Shown here one piece after another: positions 1 through 10,768 of a DNA stretch of 64,000 nt. A program made the translations under genes and the position numbers. Below the pieces are notes generated by a model. The model saw only the letters and a program-made list of their open reading frames with translations, did not search any database and was not told the DNA's origin. The stretch lies in NCBI GenBank assembly GCA_950295325.1, contig OX485809.1, positions 25,170,001 through 25,234,000 on the forward strand, given 5' to 3'. The stretch comes from Polytrichum commune. Lineage: Eukaryota; Streptophyta; Polytrichopsida; Polytrichales; Polytrichaceae. How positions within the stretch are numbered: position 1 is the first letter of the stretch; each line of letters starts with the position of its first letter.

Positions 1-1
1 A

Positions 2-1657
2 CGCAATCCAAGTCCTTCGGATGAGGACTTGACCGGGGCCAGGTGGCATGGAGATTGTGATCGAGAGGCGGTTCCAGGTTGGCACGCGGCTGCCTACCTC
101 ACTTTATTTTCTGGTGCATCTGTTGAGATTCCGATACAGGGCTCGGATGATGAGACTGACCGGCCTCAAGTTATTGCGGATATATGGGAGGATCATCCCG
201 TATTGCATAAGCTTCAACAGGGTACCTTTCCTTTGTCTATTTCGGCAATGGAAAGGGATAGGATTGGACATCGAATAACAAGGTTCCGTTGGGAGAACGG
301 TTTGTTATTTCGATTGTGGTCGGATGGGACAAGGCGTATTGTTCCTAGGCCGGATCAGCGGGCCTCCTTGGTGCGACAAGTGCACGAAGAACTTGGCCAT
401 TTTGGCATACGTAGGACACATTCGATGTTGCGTGGCCAATATTGGTGGACTGGCATGTATCAGCAGGTGGCTGTATATGTCGGGAGGTGTGAAGTTTGTG
501 ACTGGGTCAGGTCTAGCTTTAACACCTTATCACCTCAATTACAGCCCTTACCTATCATGGGATTAGGCTACCGTTGGTCGCTAGACTTCGCAGGGCCGTT
601 GGTGGTTACACCACGTGGAGCAAAATATGTTTTGGTGATGGTGGAGCATTTTAGCAAATGGATTGAGCTTGTTGCTCTACCCCAGAACTCTGCAGAGTTG
701 GCCGCGGCCGCCTTTTTGGATCGTGTGTTAGCACGTTTTGGAGCACCAGCTGAAGTGTTGACGGACCAAGGGAGGGAGTTCCTTGGTGTTTTTGAGGAGT
801 TGTGCACTAAGGCTCTCATAGATCACCGCACCACCTCTCGGGATCATCCGGAGGCAAATGGCTTGGCTGAACGGGTGGTTCAGACAACCAAGCGTGGCTT
901 GAGGAAGTATGGATTACTTCGGGGAAGCCACCGGGATTGGGACCTTATGTTGCCATGGATTGCTATGGGCTATCGATTTAGTAGGCAGGCCTCTTTGGCA
1001 TCTTACAGCCCATATCAATTATTGTATGGACGTGAGCCTATACTCCTGAGTTCTATTCGGGAAAAACTAGCTCCTGTTGTGAACTTGGATGACCCAGACC
1101 TTTGGGCAGAGTGTTTACAGGAGCGGGCTCAATTCTTCCAGAGGGCCATGCCTATGGCCATGGAGAATTTGTCCATTGCTCAGCACCGTGACACATTGCG
1201 TTATGCACGCATTCGTAGTGGTGCTTACCGACCTCAGTTGCGGAGATTTCGGCAAGGGGATTATGTTTATCTTCAACGTGAGGCGCCTACGACATTGGAT
1301 GTCAGGGAGGGGCGCACTATCCTTCGAGTGAAGGAGGTGTTGCCGAGTGGTTTGTTATTGTTGGAAGGCAAGGATGGCAGGGAATGTCGCGAGCATTCCA
1401 AAAACTGTGCCCCATGTCATCTACATATTGAGGGTACAATTCATCCTGAACTGGCCGTCGTGCTAGAGGGTCTTCCATGTTTTGTGTGTGGAGAGAAGAA
1501 AAGAGCGGCTACTATGCGATTGTGTGATCAGTGTCAACGCGGTTGGCACATGGCATGCTTGAGGCCACCCTTAACTTCTCTACCATCTGGACAGTGGAGT
1601 TGTCCTCGCTGTCGAGGATCTTCGGTATTTGGTGCTTCCACCAATCATATTCAATGA
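2..1657 (+). CDS. pol: Ty3/gypsy pol C-terminus: integrase with C-terminal PHD finger (5' partial)
   Basis: This frame is open from the window edge, so the true start lies upstream. The first residues are the end of the RNase H/tether region. An H2C2 zinc-binding module follows (HEELGHFG...CEVC, about 380-500). The integrase core has its three acidic residues at Asp 584-586, Asp 764-766 (TDQGREF) and Glu 869-871 (GLAER), with 34 residues between the last two. After a basic stretch comes a C4HC3 PHD finger (1478-1614): CFVC, CDQC, GWHMAC, then a Trp two residues before CPRC. PHD fingers usually read histone H3 tails; here it stands where chromoviruses carry a chromodomain, so it could steer integration to chosen chromatin. 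The targeting role is inference; the domains are plain in the sequence. Confidence 0.93.
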   Translation, partial: RNPSPSDEDLTGARWHGDCDREAVPGWHAAAYLTLFSGASVEIPIQGSDDETDRPQVIADIWEDHPVLHKLQQGTFPLSISAMERDRIGHRITRFRWENGLLFRLWSDGTRRIVPRPDQRASLVRQVHEELGHFGIRRTHSMLRGQYWWTGMYQQVAVYVGRCEVCDWVRSSFNTLSPQLQPLPIMGLGYRWSLDFAGPLVVTPRGAKYVLVMVEHFSKWIELVALPQNSAELAAAAFLDRVLARFGAPAEVLTDQGREFLGVFEELCTKALIDHRTTSRDHPEANGLAERVVQTTKRGLRKYGLLRGSHRDWDLMLPWIAMGYRFSRQASLASYSPYQLLYGREPILLSSIREKLAPVVNLDDPDLWAECLQERAQFFQRAMPMAMENLSIAQHRDTLRYARIRSGAYRPQLRRFRQGDYVYLQREAPTTLDVREGRTILRVKEVLPSGLLLLEGKDGRECREHSKNCAPCHLHIEGTIHPELAVVLEGLPCFVCGEKKRAATMRLCDQCQRGWHMACLRPPLTSLPSGQWSCPRCRGSSVFGASTNHIQ

Positions 1658-1928
1658 TCATGTGTGGTTTTCATCATCTTGTGCCTGCCCAAATGGAAAA
1701 TGAGGAGTTATGGCATAGAGACGCGATCAACATGAGGCGGTGGATTTAATTCTTTGGGATCTGATGGCCAAACATCAGAGGCGATTAAGGATGGGGCTCA
1801 CCTTGCACCCAGCCTACAGTTTTTTGGAATAACGATTAGCACACTAATTAGTTGCGGAGCAATCTTTCATTATCCATGCCCTTTAGATTGGCATTGGTCC
1901 TAGCTGCTTGGCGGGACTCCATAGTCAG

Positions 1929-1941
1929 CTGAGGGGGGGCA
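1929..1941 (+). promoter_or_regulatory. Polypurine tract, copy 1
   Basis: A run of seven G residues in the context CTGAGGGGGGGCA sits directly before repeat B, which starts TGTCGAGG. Copy 2 has the same tract in the same place (55279-55292). This is the position and base composition expected of the plus-strand primer of an LTR retrotransposon, so repeat B starts at the primer boundary. Confidence 0.75.
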
Positions 1942-2046
1942 TGTCGAGGTGTGTTGTTTATGTGTGACTTTGCTATGTTTAGTGTTGTTTGTTAATAGTG
2001 GTTGGTACTCGAGCTGCAGTGACATACGATCGCTATTTACACGACA
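1942..2046 (+). repeat. Terminal repeat B (first copy, B1)
   Basis: This 105-bp unit starts TGTCGAGG and ends CACGACA, so its ends form the 5-bp inverted pair TGTCG/CGACA. Nearly identical copies lie at 2382-2487 and 55293-55398. It follows the polypurine tract in both elements. Two extra bases (GC) separate it from repeat A. Confidence 0.9.
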
Positions 2047-2048
2047 GC

Positions 2049-2381
2049 TGTCACGGTATGCGGCGTCGACGGCCGCACCTTATCCGTTGGATTTCATCCA
2101 TCTAGACTTGGATGGATGAATCTAGATGTGGAGAGGAAGGCTCTTAAGTAATGAGCCTCCTCCTTGGCTTGGCATTCTTGCCAAGTCAAGTCTTGTGAGT
2201 TAGTGTGTGAAGAGAGCTTGTGTGAGGTGTAGATTGCATGATTTTGCAATAAATCTTGAGTTTTTCTTCCCCTACTTACACTCTTGGATTCTCCCTTGGT
2301 GGAGTGAGAGATAGCTTGACTAATTTGTGTGCATTTGAAGAGATTTAGAGCTATTGTGAGTGTTCTATTCTCTTCCTTCTC
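2049..2381 (+). repeat. Terminal repeat A (second copy, A2) with polyadenylation signal
   Basis: This 333-bp unit starts TGTCACGG and ends CTTCTC. The left end of the second element (41227-41559) is the same unit at the same length, differing by scattered substitutions. It contains a TTAAGT box, a hairpin (CTTGGCA-TTCT-TGCCAAG) about 30 bp later and an AATAAA signal, which looks like a promoter/R/U5 region. Here it is followed directly by repeat B, whereas at 41559 it is followed by element-internal sequence. Confidence 0.9.
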
Positions 2382-2487
2382 TGTCGAGGTGTGTTGTTTA
2401 TGTGTGACTTTGCTATGTTTTAGTGTTGTTTGTTAATGGTGGTTGGTACTCGAGCTGCAGTGACACACGATCGCTATTTACACGACA
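2382..2487 (+). repeat. Terminal repeat B (second copy, B2)
   Basis: This 106-bp unit is almost identical to 1942-2046, with one extra T in a T-run and a few substitutions. It ends CACGACA, the likely right end of the element. The A+B block at 2049-2487 taken alone begins TG and ends CA, and could be mistaken for a 439-bp solo LTR. Confidence 0.88.
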
Positions 2488-2689
2488 AATCCTAAATTCG
2501 CCAAAAATCCATTATTTTATTAAATAATAAAATAACACATCTCTTAAAAATACATACAAAAAGAATTTGAAAAAATATAATTTTCAAATAATTTTCTATT
2601 AAAAAAAATATCATTGAAACTTTTGTTTTTTGCATGAAGTCATATAAGACTCATGAAAATCCTTCATTTTTGCACCGTATTTGGTGCGT

Positions 2690-5345
2690 CTTCATCTATT
2701 CGTTGGAACACCATATTCGGGTGCAAATCATCTATTTTTCCTTGAATTCATATTTTATAAATGTCCGCCCAAATTCGGGTAAGTATCGCATGAGTGTGTT
2801 GAACGAATTGTTGACCTCTTTCTTCGCACTCGAATTTGATTGTAGCAAGTATGTCATCAACTTGGCGTAGGGTACCCTCCTGCGTAAGTGGTTGGGATAT
2901 ATTCATATCTGCAACTTCGTCTTCCAAAACATCGGCATCAAATGAAACTATTTCATCATCATTAACTTCTTCATTTTCATCATTTTAAAAAAATCTTCGG
3001 GAATGGAGGCCTCAAACATAGCCATCAAACCTCATTTTTTTGTTCCGTAATATGTTCTACAAAATTCTAGAAGAAGATTTTCATAAACATCGGTATTTTG
3101 TAATATAATGGTACATTGATGCTTACAAAAGTTTCCGCGTAATCCCCACGGGCATGAATAACATGCGAATTTAGAATATGGTCGATTAACCTCATAAAAA
3201 AATTGGTATAAAGAAATTTGACCTTCCAACTTCCGCCTGGATGTGTCGGTGGAATAGTGTGAGTAGACAAAGTGTCTTTAGCCTTGATAATGTTCTTTCG
3301 AAGTATATCTTCGACGGCTTTGTTTACAACAAAACCGTTGAATTTTCGCTCCATCAAATAGATATAATGATTGGATACCGAATTCGAAAGGCGCCACAGT
3401 AGCCAATCTACTCTCCGACCCCGTAGTCCCCGCACATCTACATTTAACCATCTTCTCAATGCACCATGGTAAGACTCAATACTAAATTGGGTATCCATGT
3501 TTTAATGTGGTACCCTTCGCGTACCTATTCTCTAAAGATCTATAAGAAGACCGTTTGATAATAAATGTTAGTATTCAACATACATTATAATATATATTAT
3601 AATTTGATCAAAAAATATAAAATATATTTTAGTAATGAACATTTAAATCATAATGATTGAAGATTACATATAATAGGAAAATAATGCATAGAAAAATATG
3701 CGGCAAAATCTTGAAGCATGACACCTCTGCGTTCCCAAACTTGTTTCGTACATGCAATAATGCGATTATAATGCGACTGTGATTCTTCTTCATATTGTAA
3801 TTGGGCATACATGAATACTCAGCAAAGATTAAAAGTTGAATTTCGAACTGCAAAGTCTTTGATTTTGGTTATCGTAGTTTTTTTCCAATTTTTCAAAATG
3901 TGCCATGCACAAAGAAAAATATGAACATTTTCATCTCGCCAAACAAATCTACATGACCAATATAAAATGTTAATGAAATTTTATATGCTATACCTGACAG
4001 ATCAACAAAAATTTGTCAAACTCCTACAAAAACTTTGATTTCGTATACTATACCTGACAAAATAATATTAATCTGACAAACTCATAATTCCCAACCATAA
4101 ACATAATCACAATCCACAATCCTAAACATAATCATAATTCATAATTCATAATCATAGGTACAATCCGTAATCATAATCGTTAAGAAAATAAAAATTAGAT
4201 GTCATAAGAATAATTAAAATTTGAAACGAAATAAATGTAAGACTTACTTGATAGCATTGCGTTCATGAATTGCATCATCTACAATAAAATAACATGGTCG
4301 TCATTGGGATACAACATTGATGGCATTCAATTGCAAAGCCGTCAACTATTATATCAAATCATCTTCTTTCTGTCTTGAGGTAATGATCCAACTTATCGGT
4401 ATTATGTGATGAAAATTATCAAAAACAAATAATGTGAATAAATAATACTTCATATGGTTGATACCAAATATAGCGTTCATCGATATAGCTCCATCGTTTC
4501 TCCATTTCAATATGACATCGAATTGCCATTGCATTTGAATACCCAAGGTAAATGGATATTCAACTACATCATTTTTTTCTTGTGAGAAAAAAATTGAGTC
4601 TTTGTTTTCTAATGTTTACATTTGAACACTCAATGCATTGTTTTTGTGTCGATGCCAAGCACCCATTCATTGTTTTGATTCATAATAACGAATATTTCGC
4701 AAATCAAAAAAATCATCTTTTGTCATTTGTTGTTCATATTTAACTCTTTCCATTCAAATTTTCTTATGGACTTCATAAATATATTTTGAAGTATGATCTT
4801 TATCTAATTGGTCTTTAAGTCAAACAACTAGTTGTTTACTAATACGAGGTTCAAATTGAGATTTTCTACAGGTAGAGTCCGGATCTTTGGGGCCGTGTGT
4901 TATTGACCCATCTAATTTCTTATGTTCAACAACATAGTATACAATCTCTGCTACATCTGGATACTTATACAATTGCTTCACTGAAAACCGAGCAAAACAA
5001 CCTCTTTTCATATAACGTTTATGTAAATGATCAAATTTATTATCTTCTAGTCCATATGCACACTCGTAGTATGTGTGAGTAATGAAAGAATCAATCTGCG
5101 GACGTCGAATATTTTCTTCTTCTACAATGGTCTTCTCAATATTCCATCGCACTTTATCCTCAAATTCCAAGCCTTGACCATCTATAAAATCCGGAACACG
5201 CTCCCACAAAATGAAAGCAAAGATGACTAAACAAGAATTGGCAAATCCTTACCTTGTTTTTTCTGTCCATTGAAGATCTTCAAATTTGATAGGGATTGAT
5301 GTTGGATATTGGATATTGAAAGTAGTTTTCTTCCTTCTCATGATT
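2690..5345 (-). pseudogene. MULE-type transposase with SWIM zinc finger, decayed
   Basis: Pieces of one minus-strand gene occur in order. There is a probable start exon (5345-5248) ending in a GTAAGG donor, then an exon with WERVPDFIDGQ (about 5215-4820). The transposase core (about 4590-4256) reads GIQMQWQF, then INHMKYYLFTLFVFD, then FIVDDA, and ends at a GTAAGT donor. A further exon (3520-3030) has SIESYHGALRRWLNV and then a SWIM finger (CPWGLRGNFCKHQC). Downstream (2990-2790) lies an acidic tail. MULE transposases cut and paste DNA with a DDE-type core. The family's MDATFG motif reads MNAIFG here, so the first catalytic Asp looks lost, and there is a frameshift near 3230. The span and exon edges are approximate. 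Confidence 0.72.
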
Positions 5346-5718
5346 GCAAATCTATAAACACATCCAATACCAAACATGAATATTTACAATAAATAACTAA
5401 TTCTATATAATTTTATATGTTATAAAAAATATAAACTTCATTTGAATTTCAATCATGTTGTTACCACATGCTATACTTGACAGCATGTAACCTTAAACTT
5501 GATGATGCCTAATAATACTTCTGATTTTATGTGCTATACCTGATAGAAAAACAAAAGTTTGATCGAATCCGAAATGGCGGCATGTAATAAATTTCACTTT
5601 ATTTGAAAATATCATCAAATCCTCACAAATGCAAGAAAATATAATATTAGAATAAACAAGTCGTTGCATACCTCTTGTGAAACTCGATGTAGACGAGTAT
5701 AAGAATGAGAGGCGGGCT

Positions 5719-5726
5719 CTTATATA
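5719..5726 (-). promoter_or_regulatory. TATA box, proximal copy
   Basis: On the minus strand this reads TATATAAG, followed by GC-richer sequence where transcription could start about 30 bp on. A splice-donor-like GTATGC follows near 5672. Confidence 0.55.
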
Positions 5727-6017
5727 TGTTTGAAACTCTAAACCCTAATCAAGATAGATGTATAGATAGAGAACATTTGTCGCATCATTTATGGCCGTTA
5801 TGTACGATGAATTTGTGAGGTTCATATCTCTTTTTTGTCATAAATATAGGGCTCTCAACCTTCACCACTTAGAAGTAATTCGAAATCAAAGTAAGACATC
5901 ATAGAATGCTCCATCTTTATTGCAAATGCAAGAAAATATAAGATTATAATAAACAGTTTCATTGCATACCTCTTGTGAAAACTCGTTGTAGACGAGTATA
6001 AGAATGAGAGGTGGGCT

Positions 6018-6025
6018 CTTATATA
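6018..6025 (-). promoter_or_regulatory. TATA box, distal copy
   Basis: This is the same TATATAAG box in the second copy of the duplication, in the same context as the proximal one. If active, it would make a longer leader reading through the proximal promoter. Confidence 0.5.
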
Positions 6026-6221
6026 TGTTTGAAACCCTAAACCCTAATCAAGATATATGTATAGATAGTGAACATTTGTCTCATCATTTATGGCCGTTAG
6101 ATGTACGATGAAGATGTGATGTCATATCTTGTTCTTGCCCTAAATATAGGGCTCTCAAACCTTCACCACTTAAAAATATTTTGAAATAAAAGTAAGACGT
6201 CATAGAATGCTCCATCTTTAT

Positions 6222-8290
6222 CTAAATTAAAGGGGACAATATTAATTGTTGATTCATGCATGACTTGTAGTTAATCTAATACGGGCTTTGGATGCCAACT
6301 CATGTAGGTCCTATATTTCTCATGCCATAAAGATAGGGTTTCTAAGGGGGGAGCTTTCCCATAAAGAAGGATGAACTTTTGAATGTCATCCGCAAGGCCT
6401 TCATCCCCAAAGGGTATGAGTGTAGGTGCTGGTTCACCCTAGCCGCCATAACAGTGGGGGATAACAAGCCTCACCACCTCCACCACCATATTTTTCATGA
6501 TACATAGATAGTGTTGTGTATGACTACTCAAATGTGAAAAAACAAACAAGGCAAGAAGACCAAAAGTCATGTCAAATAAATGTGCCCACGTTCAATTTCA
6601 GGTTATTAGTTGGAGGGGCACTATAAATGAGCCATCAATTTTACAATTCACTTCGCAGTGACCAACCGAGGGAGGATCAAAAAGGTAAATAGATCATATA
6701 TTTTACATAGTAAAGGCAAAGTGTAACTGGAGGTGAGTTATTGCATGTGGCCCTTGAAAGCATGTTATTCTTGAGAGTGGAAGTGAAGCGTTCGTCAAAA
6801 TCTTTGATGACTATATCTTTTGTTTGTTAACCAATATTAGAAATCATAATCTTGGAACCTACTAGAGCTTCACTAAACACAATCTTGTATATGAACGCAA
6901 AGAAGACCCAAGGAAGGGAGAGGGGAGAGAGGTCTAGAGGTAGCCATAACTGAAAGATGGGAAGAGATCTCTTGCCTTCCTTTGGTGTTTTATTGTTATT
7001 TAGAGTTACATTTTGAGGATGTGACATTTTTACAACTTTTAGTTTTGTAGATTATTTTGGGTACCACTTAAATTGATATTTGGTATGATATGTACACACG
7101 TAGGCTATGGCCACATGTTTAATTACTAAATTTACATTGGTTACCTAAAAGGACTAGTAACTGACTGTCATATTACATACATATCAACGAAAATAAATAG
7201 AAGATTGAACTTCTAAAAGCTAATGTTTAAAAAAGAAGACTTTACGTTTGAAATGGAAAAATCTTGTTTAAAAAAAAGTGAAACAAAAGATTCAAGCATA
7301 CTATACTAAATATTGTATTTAGTGTCACTTATTATTTGGAATTACGCAATGCTATATCTATTTACTATATACCTCATGTTTCACCAACAAATGTCAACTT
7401 AGTTGTTTTAATATTATAGAAAATTTAACAATTGCACTTGATACAAAAGTTTTTATTGATAATAAAAAGATGCAACATTGTGTAACTCCAAACAATAAGT
7501 GACAATACATATCATATTTAATGTAGCCATTGAAATCATCTATCACCCCATGAACAATGATCATTAAATTCATGAATGGTCAATATGTGAGTTCCAATTC
7601 ACACCTTTCTTCACAAAAAAAAACTACAAGATGTAATTGTTGTGAGTGTATTTATAAGTTTTCATATGTAGAACTAACATGTTAAACTTAAGGGTGACTT
7701 GGTGCAGAACATGCAATTGTGTGATCTCTCCCTTACAACCAACCATAGTCCACTAGCTAGTATCGACTCGCTCAATTGTGGATTTCAATGCAAGGGGTCT
7801 CCATAAATTGATCATCTTTGAGTGCCAATAATGTCATAGAATCAATGCCATGAGTGCCCAAGTGTGAATCATAATCCTTTCTTAAATAAATGATAATTTA
7901 GTGGATCATGAAATATTATGGGCAAAACCTTGTGGGTTAACATGTTAGTTGAATTTACATTTGCTATAAGTGAGTATGTCTGGCCATTATCCTTCCCTAG
8001 ATCAATTGAAGGACAACATCATGTAAGTTTCCAAAATCATTGGACACAGCAAGATATGTAGGTGCCAAGGCCATTGTCCATTCCTTGACACGTTAGATGG
8101 TTCTAATAACCATGCAAAGTGGTCCCGATTTATTTAGATGAGTTTAGTTTTGACAATAATTGGAGCCATATTTAAGAGGAGGGGAGGGTTTTATCCCCAT
8201 GTGCGAGCCACTCATGAGCTAAGAGCATACATGACTATACCAAAAAACAACAACAACATGGTTTACATATTTCATGGATATCCTCTTCAT
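6222..8290. other. Gene-poor AT-rich interval, nothing recognised
   Basis: I see only short open frames without family motifs, A/T runs and no convincing terminal repeats. One plus-strand stretch near 6340-6480 is somewhat GC-richer but has no motif I can name. Confidence 0.5.
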
Positions 8291-8299
8291 GCATCATGT

Positions 8300-8760
8300 G
8301 ACCAAAATGTATGACATATGGCAAGAGAACATAAAGTTGTTGTTATGGTTGCCTTTAATCCATATGCAATTCTAAATGACGTGCATATTGCAAGACATGT
8401 ATGACTAGATTTGTTGACTTTAGCTAGTCGTGCCTTGCATGCCCTACAACCATTAGGTGTGTTTGTTTTTAAACCGTTCAAGATTGTATTTAGAAAATTA
8501 TGGATTTATGAACATTGTGCTACAAAGGCAAGAGAGTTGCAAACGCATATCTTGCACAATAGGTCTTCCTAGCAGTGGATTTTTGATTTTTTGATTGACA
8601 TCAAGCGGCATAAGACAAGGTTTATTGCCACTTGGATTTCGCAATTGAATGTTAAGACGGCAAAGGGTAAGATGGACCCCAACAAGTTGTTTGCACAAAC
8701 TGTTACAAATAATATGAATCATGGTATTAAAAGCCCATGATTTGCTTATATAGGAAATTA
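8300..8760 (+). pseudogene. pogo-like (Tc1/mariner superfamily) DDE transposase relic
   Basis: One frame reads ALHALQPLGVFVFKPFK at about 8432-8482, followed by FRKLW. This closely matches the TSHALQPLDVGVFKPFK signature after the second catalytic block of pogo/tigger DDE_1 transposases. The upstream segment MAREHKVVVMVAFNPYAI resembles the strand before that block. It is displaced by inserted sequence, and the frame hits stops at about 8565. The downstream part TAKGKMDPNKLFAQ is compatible with the family C-terminus. The call rests on one strong and one weak motif; no terminal inverted repeats were found. Confidence 0.5.
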
Positions 8761-8887
8761 ATTATGAAACATGTGACAAATGTACAACAATTTGTGGTAT
8801 ATTTGATTGGCATTGAGACTAAAGAAGATGTTTAACATGAACGGCTTAGTGTAAACACATTGGAGATAAATAGGAGGTGTAAAGAAG

Positions 8888-8926
<39 letters not shown>
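8888..8926. repeat. Compound (TA)n(TG)n microsatellite
   Basis: An alternating TA run passes straight into a TG run. It explains the repetitive His/Thr/Ile/Tyr translations of this segment, which are not a gene. Confidence 0.95.
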
Positions 8927-10354
8927 AGAAATTAAATCTAACATCCATATTGGCTCGTCCAAAAGTAACACAAGTTTCAAATTGTCATTGGGACACCCCG
9001 CACATAGATTGGTCCGAAACACAAGTATGATATCCAATGAAACATAACGACCTTGGATCACAAGCAAAATGTGGAGATGAACTTGTATGGGAGAAGGGAA
9101 AAATATTAAAATGCCTTTATGTGATTGTCAAAGTCTTGGTGAGCTAAGAAACAATGTCATAGTGTCGTATAAGGTCTCGGTCTCTTGTTGTAAAAATATT
9201 TCATGGTTTGTATCATAAACCAACGATTTACCATATAATATATGGTGCAAGATGTAGTGTAATAATATGTCATTATACATAAAACATCGAATGAAAAGAG
9301 AACCTACAGTTATGCAATGAAAAGAGTATGAAAAGTAAGAAATAAAAATAAACACACCCGCAATTAAATGAGAAATGAATCCAAAACTAAGCATTCAAGG
9401 AGTGTGAATGATCACCCTCAACGCACTTACTTTTCTCACTTGGTGTTCTAACCAAGTTGTCTCTAATTCTCAATTAAGTGAATACAATAGTATCCTTTAA
9501 GATAATGATTAAGCTCATTGAATGAAAAAAATTACCAATTATATGAAGTGTAGACTCCCCAAGCAAACATTTTTTCAAATTTGGCAAGAGCATACGGAGA
9601 GTGTGAAGAAGCCATAGACAAGAAAGCGGCCAAAGCCAAGGGAGGGAGATGAAGTTCCCAACCTCTCGGGAACACGGTACGAATGTAGGAACAAAGAGCG
9701 AGATTCGGGAACACTGGTAAGGCCATTGGAACAAGAGTCCATTATCAGGAGCACACACCATGCTTGGGAACAAGGGCCGATAGCCCTTATTTATAAGAAC
9801 ATGTGATTAGATGAATCGATAGATGGATGAGCCTTAAATGGAAATCCAACCACTAGATGAACTTTGAAACCAAAAAATATGTAAATAGGAAAAAACATTT
9901 TGAGTGATTTAGATACGGGAATATAGAATTAAGTTACATGACGTCCTTTGGGTACGCTTTAATGAGTTACCAATCTAATTCTAAACTAATATTAACCTTG
10001 GTAGAACATTTCAAACCTTATCTCTTGTGATTTTTGATTTTTTTTTCCTTGATCATTTGCTTTGCTGTGTTCAAGTAAATATTTTAGAATTCTTCAAAAC
10101 ATGTAAGAAGGTTCAAGTTTCTCTATGCTTGTAAGTTTCTTAAAGTTGTTATGTTTTCATCATTTCCAAAGTCTTTAATATGCTCAAATCTAATTCCAAC
10201 TCCGAAGTTTCCAACTTAAGTCTTAAAACCTAGTAATCAACATATTGTTTCCGAATTCACCTAAGTAATTCATTTTCCAAGTCGCAACTCTCATAGTCTC
10301 AAGCATCCACGTAAAAATAATTTTCCAAACATGGAACCTTCCAAGTAACCGTAA
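8927..10354. other. Intergenic interval without a recognised gene
   Basis: A minus-strand frame at 9474-9773 (99 codons) has Leu/Pro/Trp-rich sequence but no motif I know. Around 10000-10350 there are many short AAGT-type words; the same word-rich style resumes at 11120-11300 beyond two MITEs, so this was probably one low-complexity stretch before they inserted. Confidence 0.5.
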
Positions 10355-10708
10355 GGGCCGGTTTACACTACGGTGGAGAAGGCCTCCGGTCGGTCAAGAA
10401 TGCTTGGCCAAGACATGGTTATATGAGGCAAATGGTGGATGTGCCGGAGAAGAATTAAAGGCAATAAAATATTTTTATTGAGTTGGGCTTCTCCGGCCTC
10501 AAGAGGCCGGAGAAGCCCAACTCCAAAAAGTGCCGCCATGTAGGCGGCCATGTCATTTTATCATCCATGAGAAAAGTTCACCACCATTGTTTTCTTCACC
10601 TAGTGTAAACACCCACCGGTCAAGAGTTGCATTTTCGACCAATCACAATTGAGAAACGCCCTTTTTTTCATGACCGGTGGACTTCTCCACCGTAGTGTAA
10701 ACCGGCCC
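10355..10708. mobile_element. Tourist-like MITE (PIF/Harbinger), 354 bp, TSD TAA
   Basis: The ends are perfect inverted repeats beginning GGGCCGGTTTACACTACGG and continuing to about 27 bp. A TAA target duplication flanks both sides (10352-10354 and 10709-10711). A three-base TWA-type duplication with a GGGCC-type end is the PIF/Harbinger signature. The centre holds a second foldback, CTTCTCCGGCCTC/GAGGCCGGAGAAG (about 10488-10516). There is no coding capacity, so a transposase in trans must have mobilised it. Confidence 0.88.
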
Positions 10709-10768
10709 TAAGTGTCCAACTCGCACGGTTATTCAAATGCTCGAGTTCTCGAATTCCAAGGAACATTC

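Larger units (their letters stand above)
1..2487 (+). mobile_element. Ty3/gypsy retrotransposon copy 1, 3' part (integrase-PHD to right terminus)
   Basis: The window opens inside the pol gene of a Ty3/gypsy element; position 1 corresponds to about position 52812 of the second copy. The sequence runs from the end of RNase H through integrase and a PHD finger, a 3' untranslated stretch (1658-1928) and a G-run polypurine tract. It ends in B (1942-2046), A (2049-2381) and B (2382-2487) repeats. The two copies are nearly identical through integrase. Copy 1 keeps an open frame where copy 2 has stops, so it is the better preserved. The 5' part lies outside the window, so I cannot say whether the whole element is intact. 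Confidence 0.93.
5626..6221 (-). repeat. Tandemly duplicated promoter/5' leader of the MULE/SWIM gene
   Basis: Two direct copies (5626-5920 and 5923-6221, period 297 bp) differ by scattered substitutions and small indels. Each holds a telobox-like AAACCCTAA, a minus-strand TATATAAG box, a conserved leader and a CACAAGAG/GTATGC splice-donor-like site. The pair lies just upstream of the minus-strand gene start near 5345, so it is read as a duplicated core promoter plus 5' untranslated exon. That role is inferred from order and orientation. Confidence 0.7.

Noticed and set aside
568-819. Minus-strand 83-codon frame
   Set aside because: It is antisense to the integrase core and repeated in copy 2 for the same reason.
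2049-2487. Independent solo LTR of another family next to copy 1
   Set aside because: Its A part is the left end of copy 2 and its B part is the right end of both copies, so it belongs to the same family.
8846-9067. 73-codon minus-strand frame with His-Thr and Ile-Tyr runs
   Set aside because: It is created by the TA/TG microsatellite at 8888-8926.
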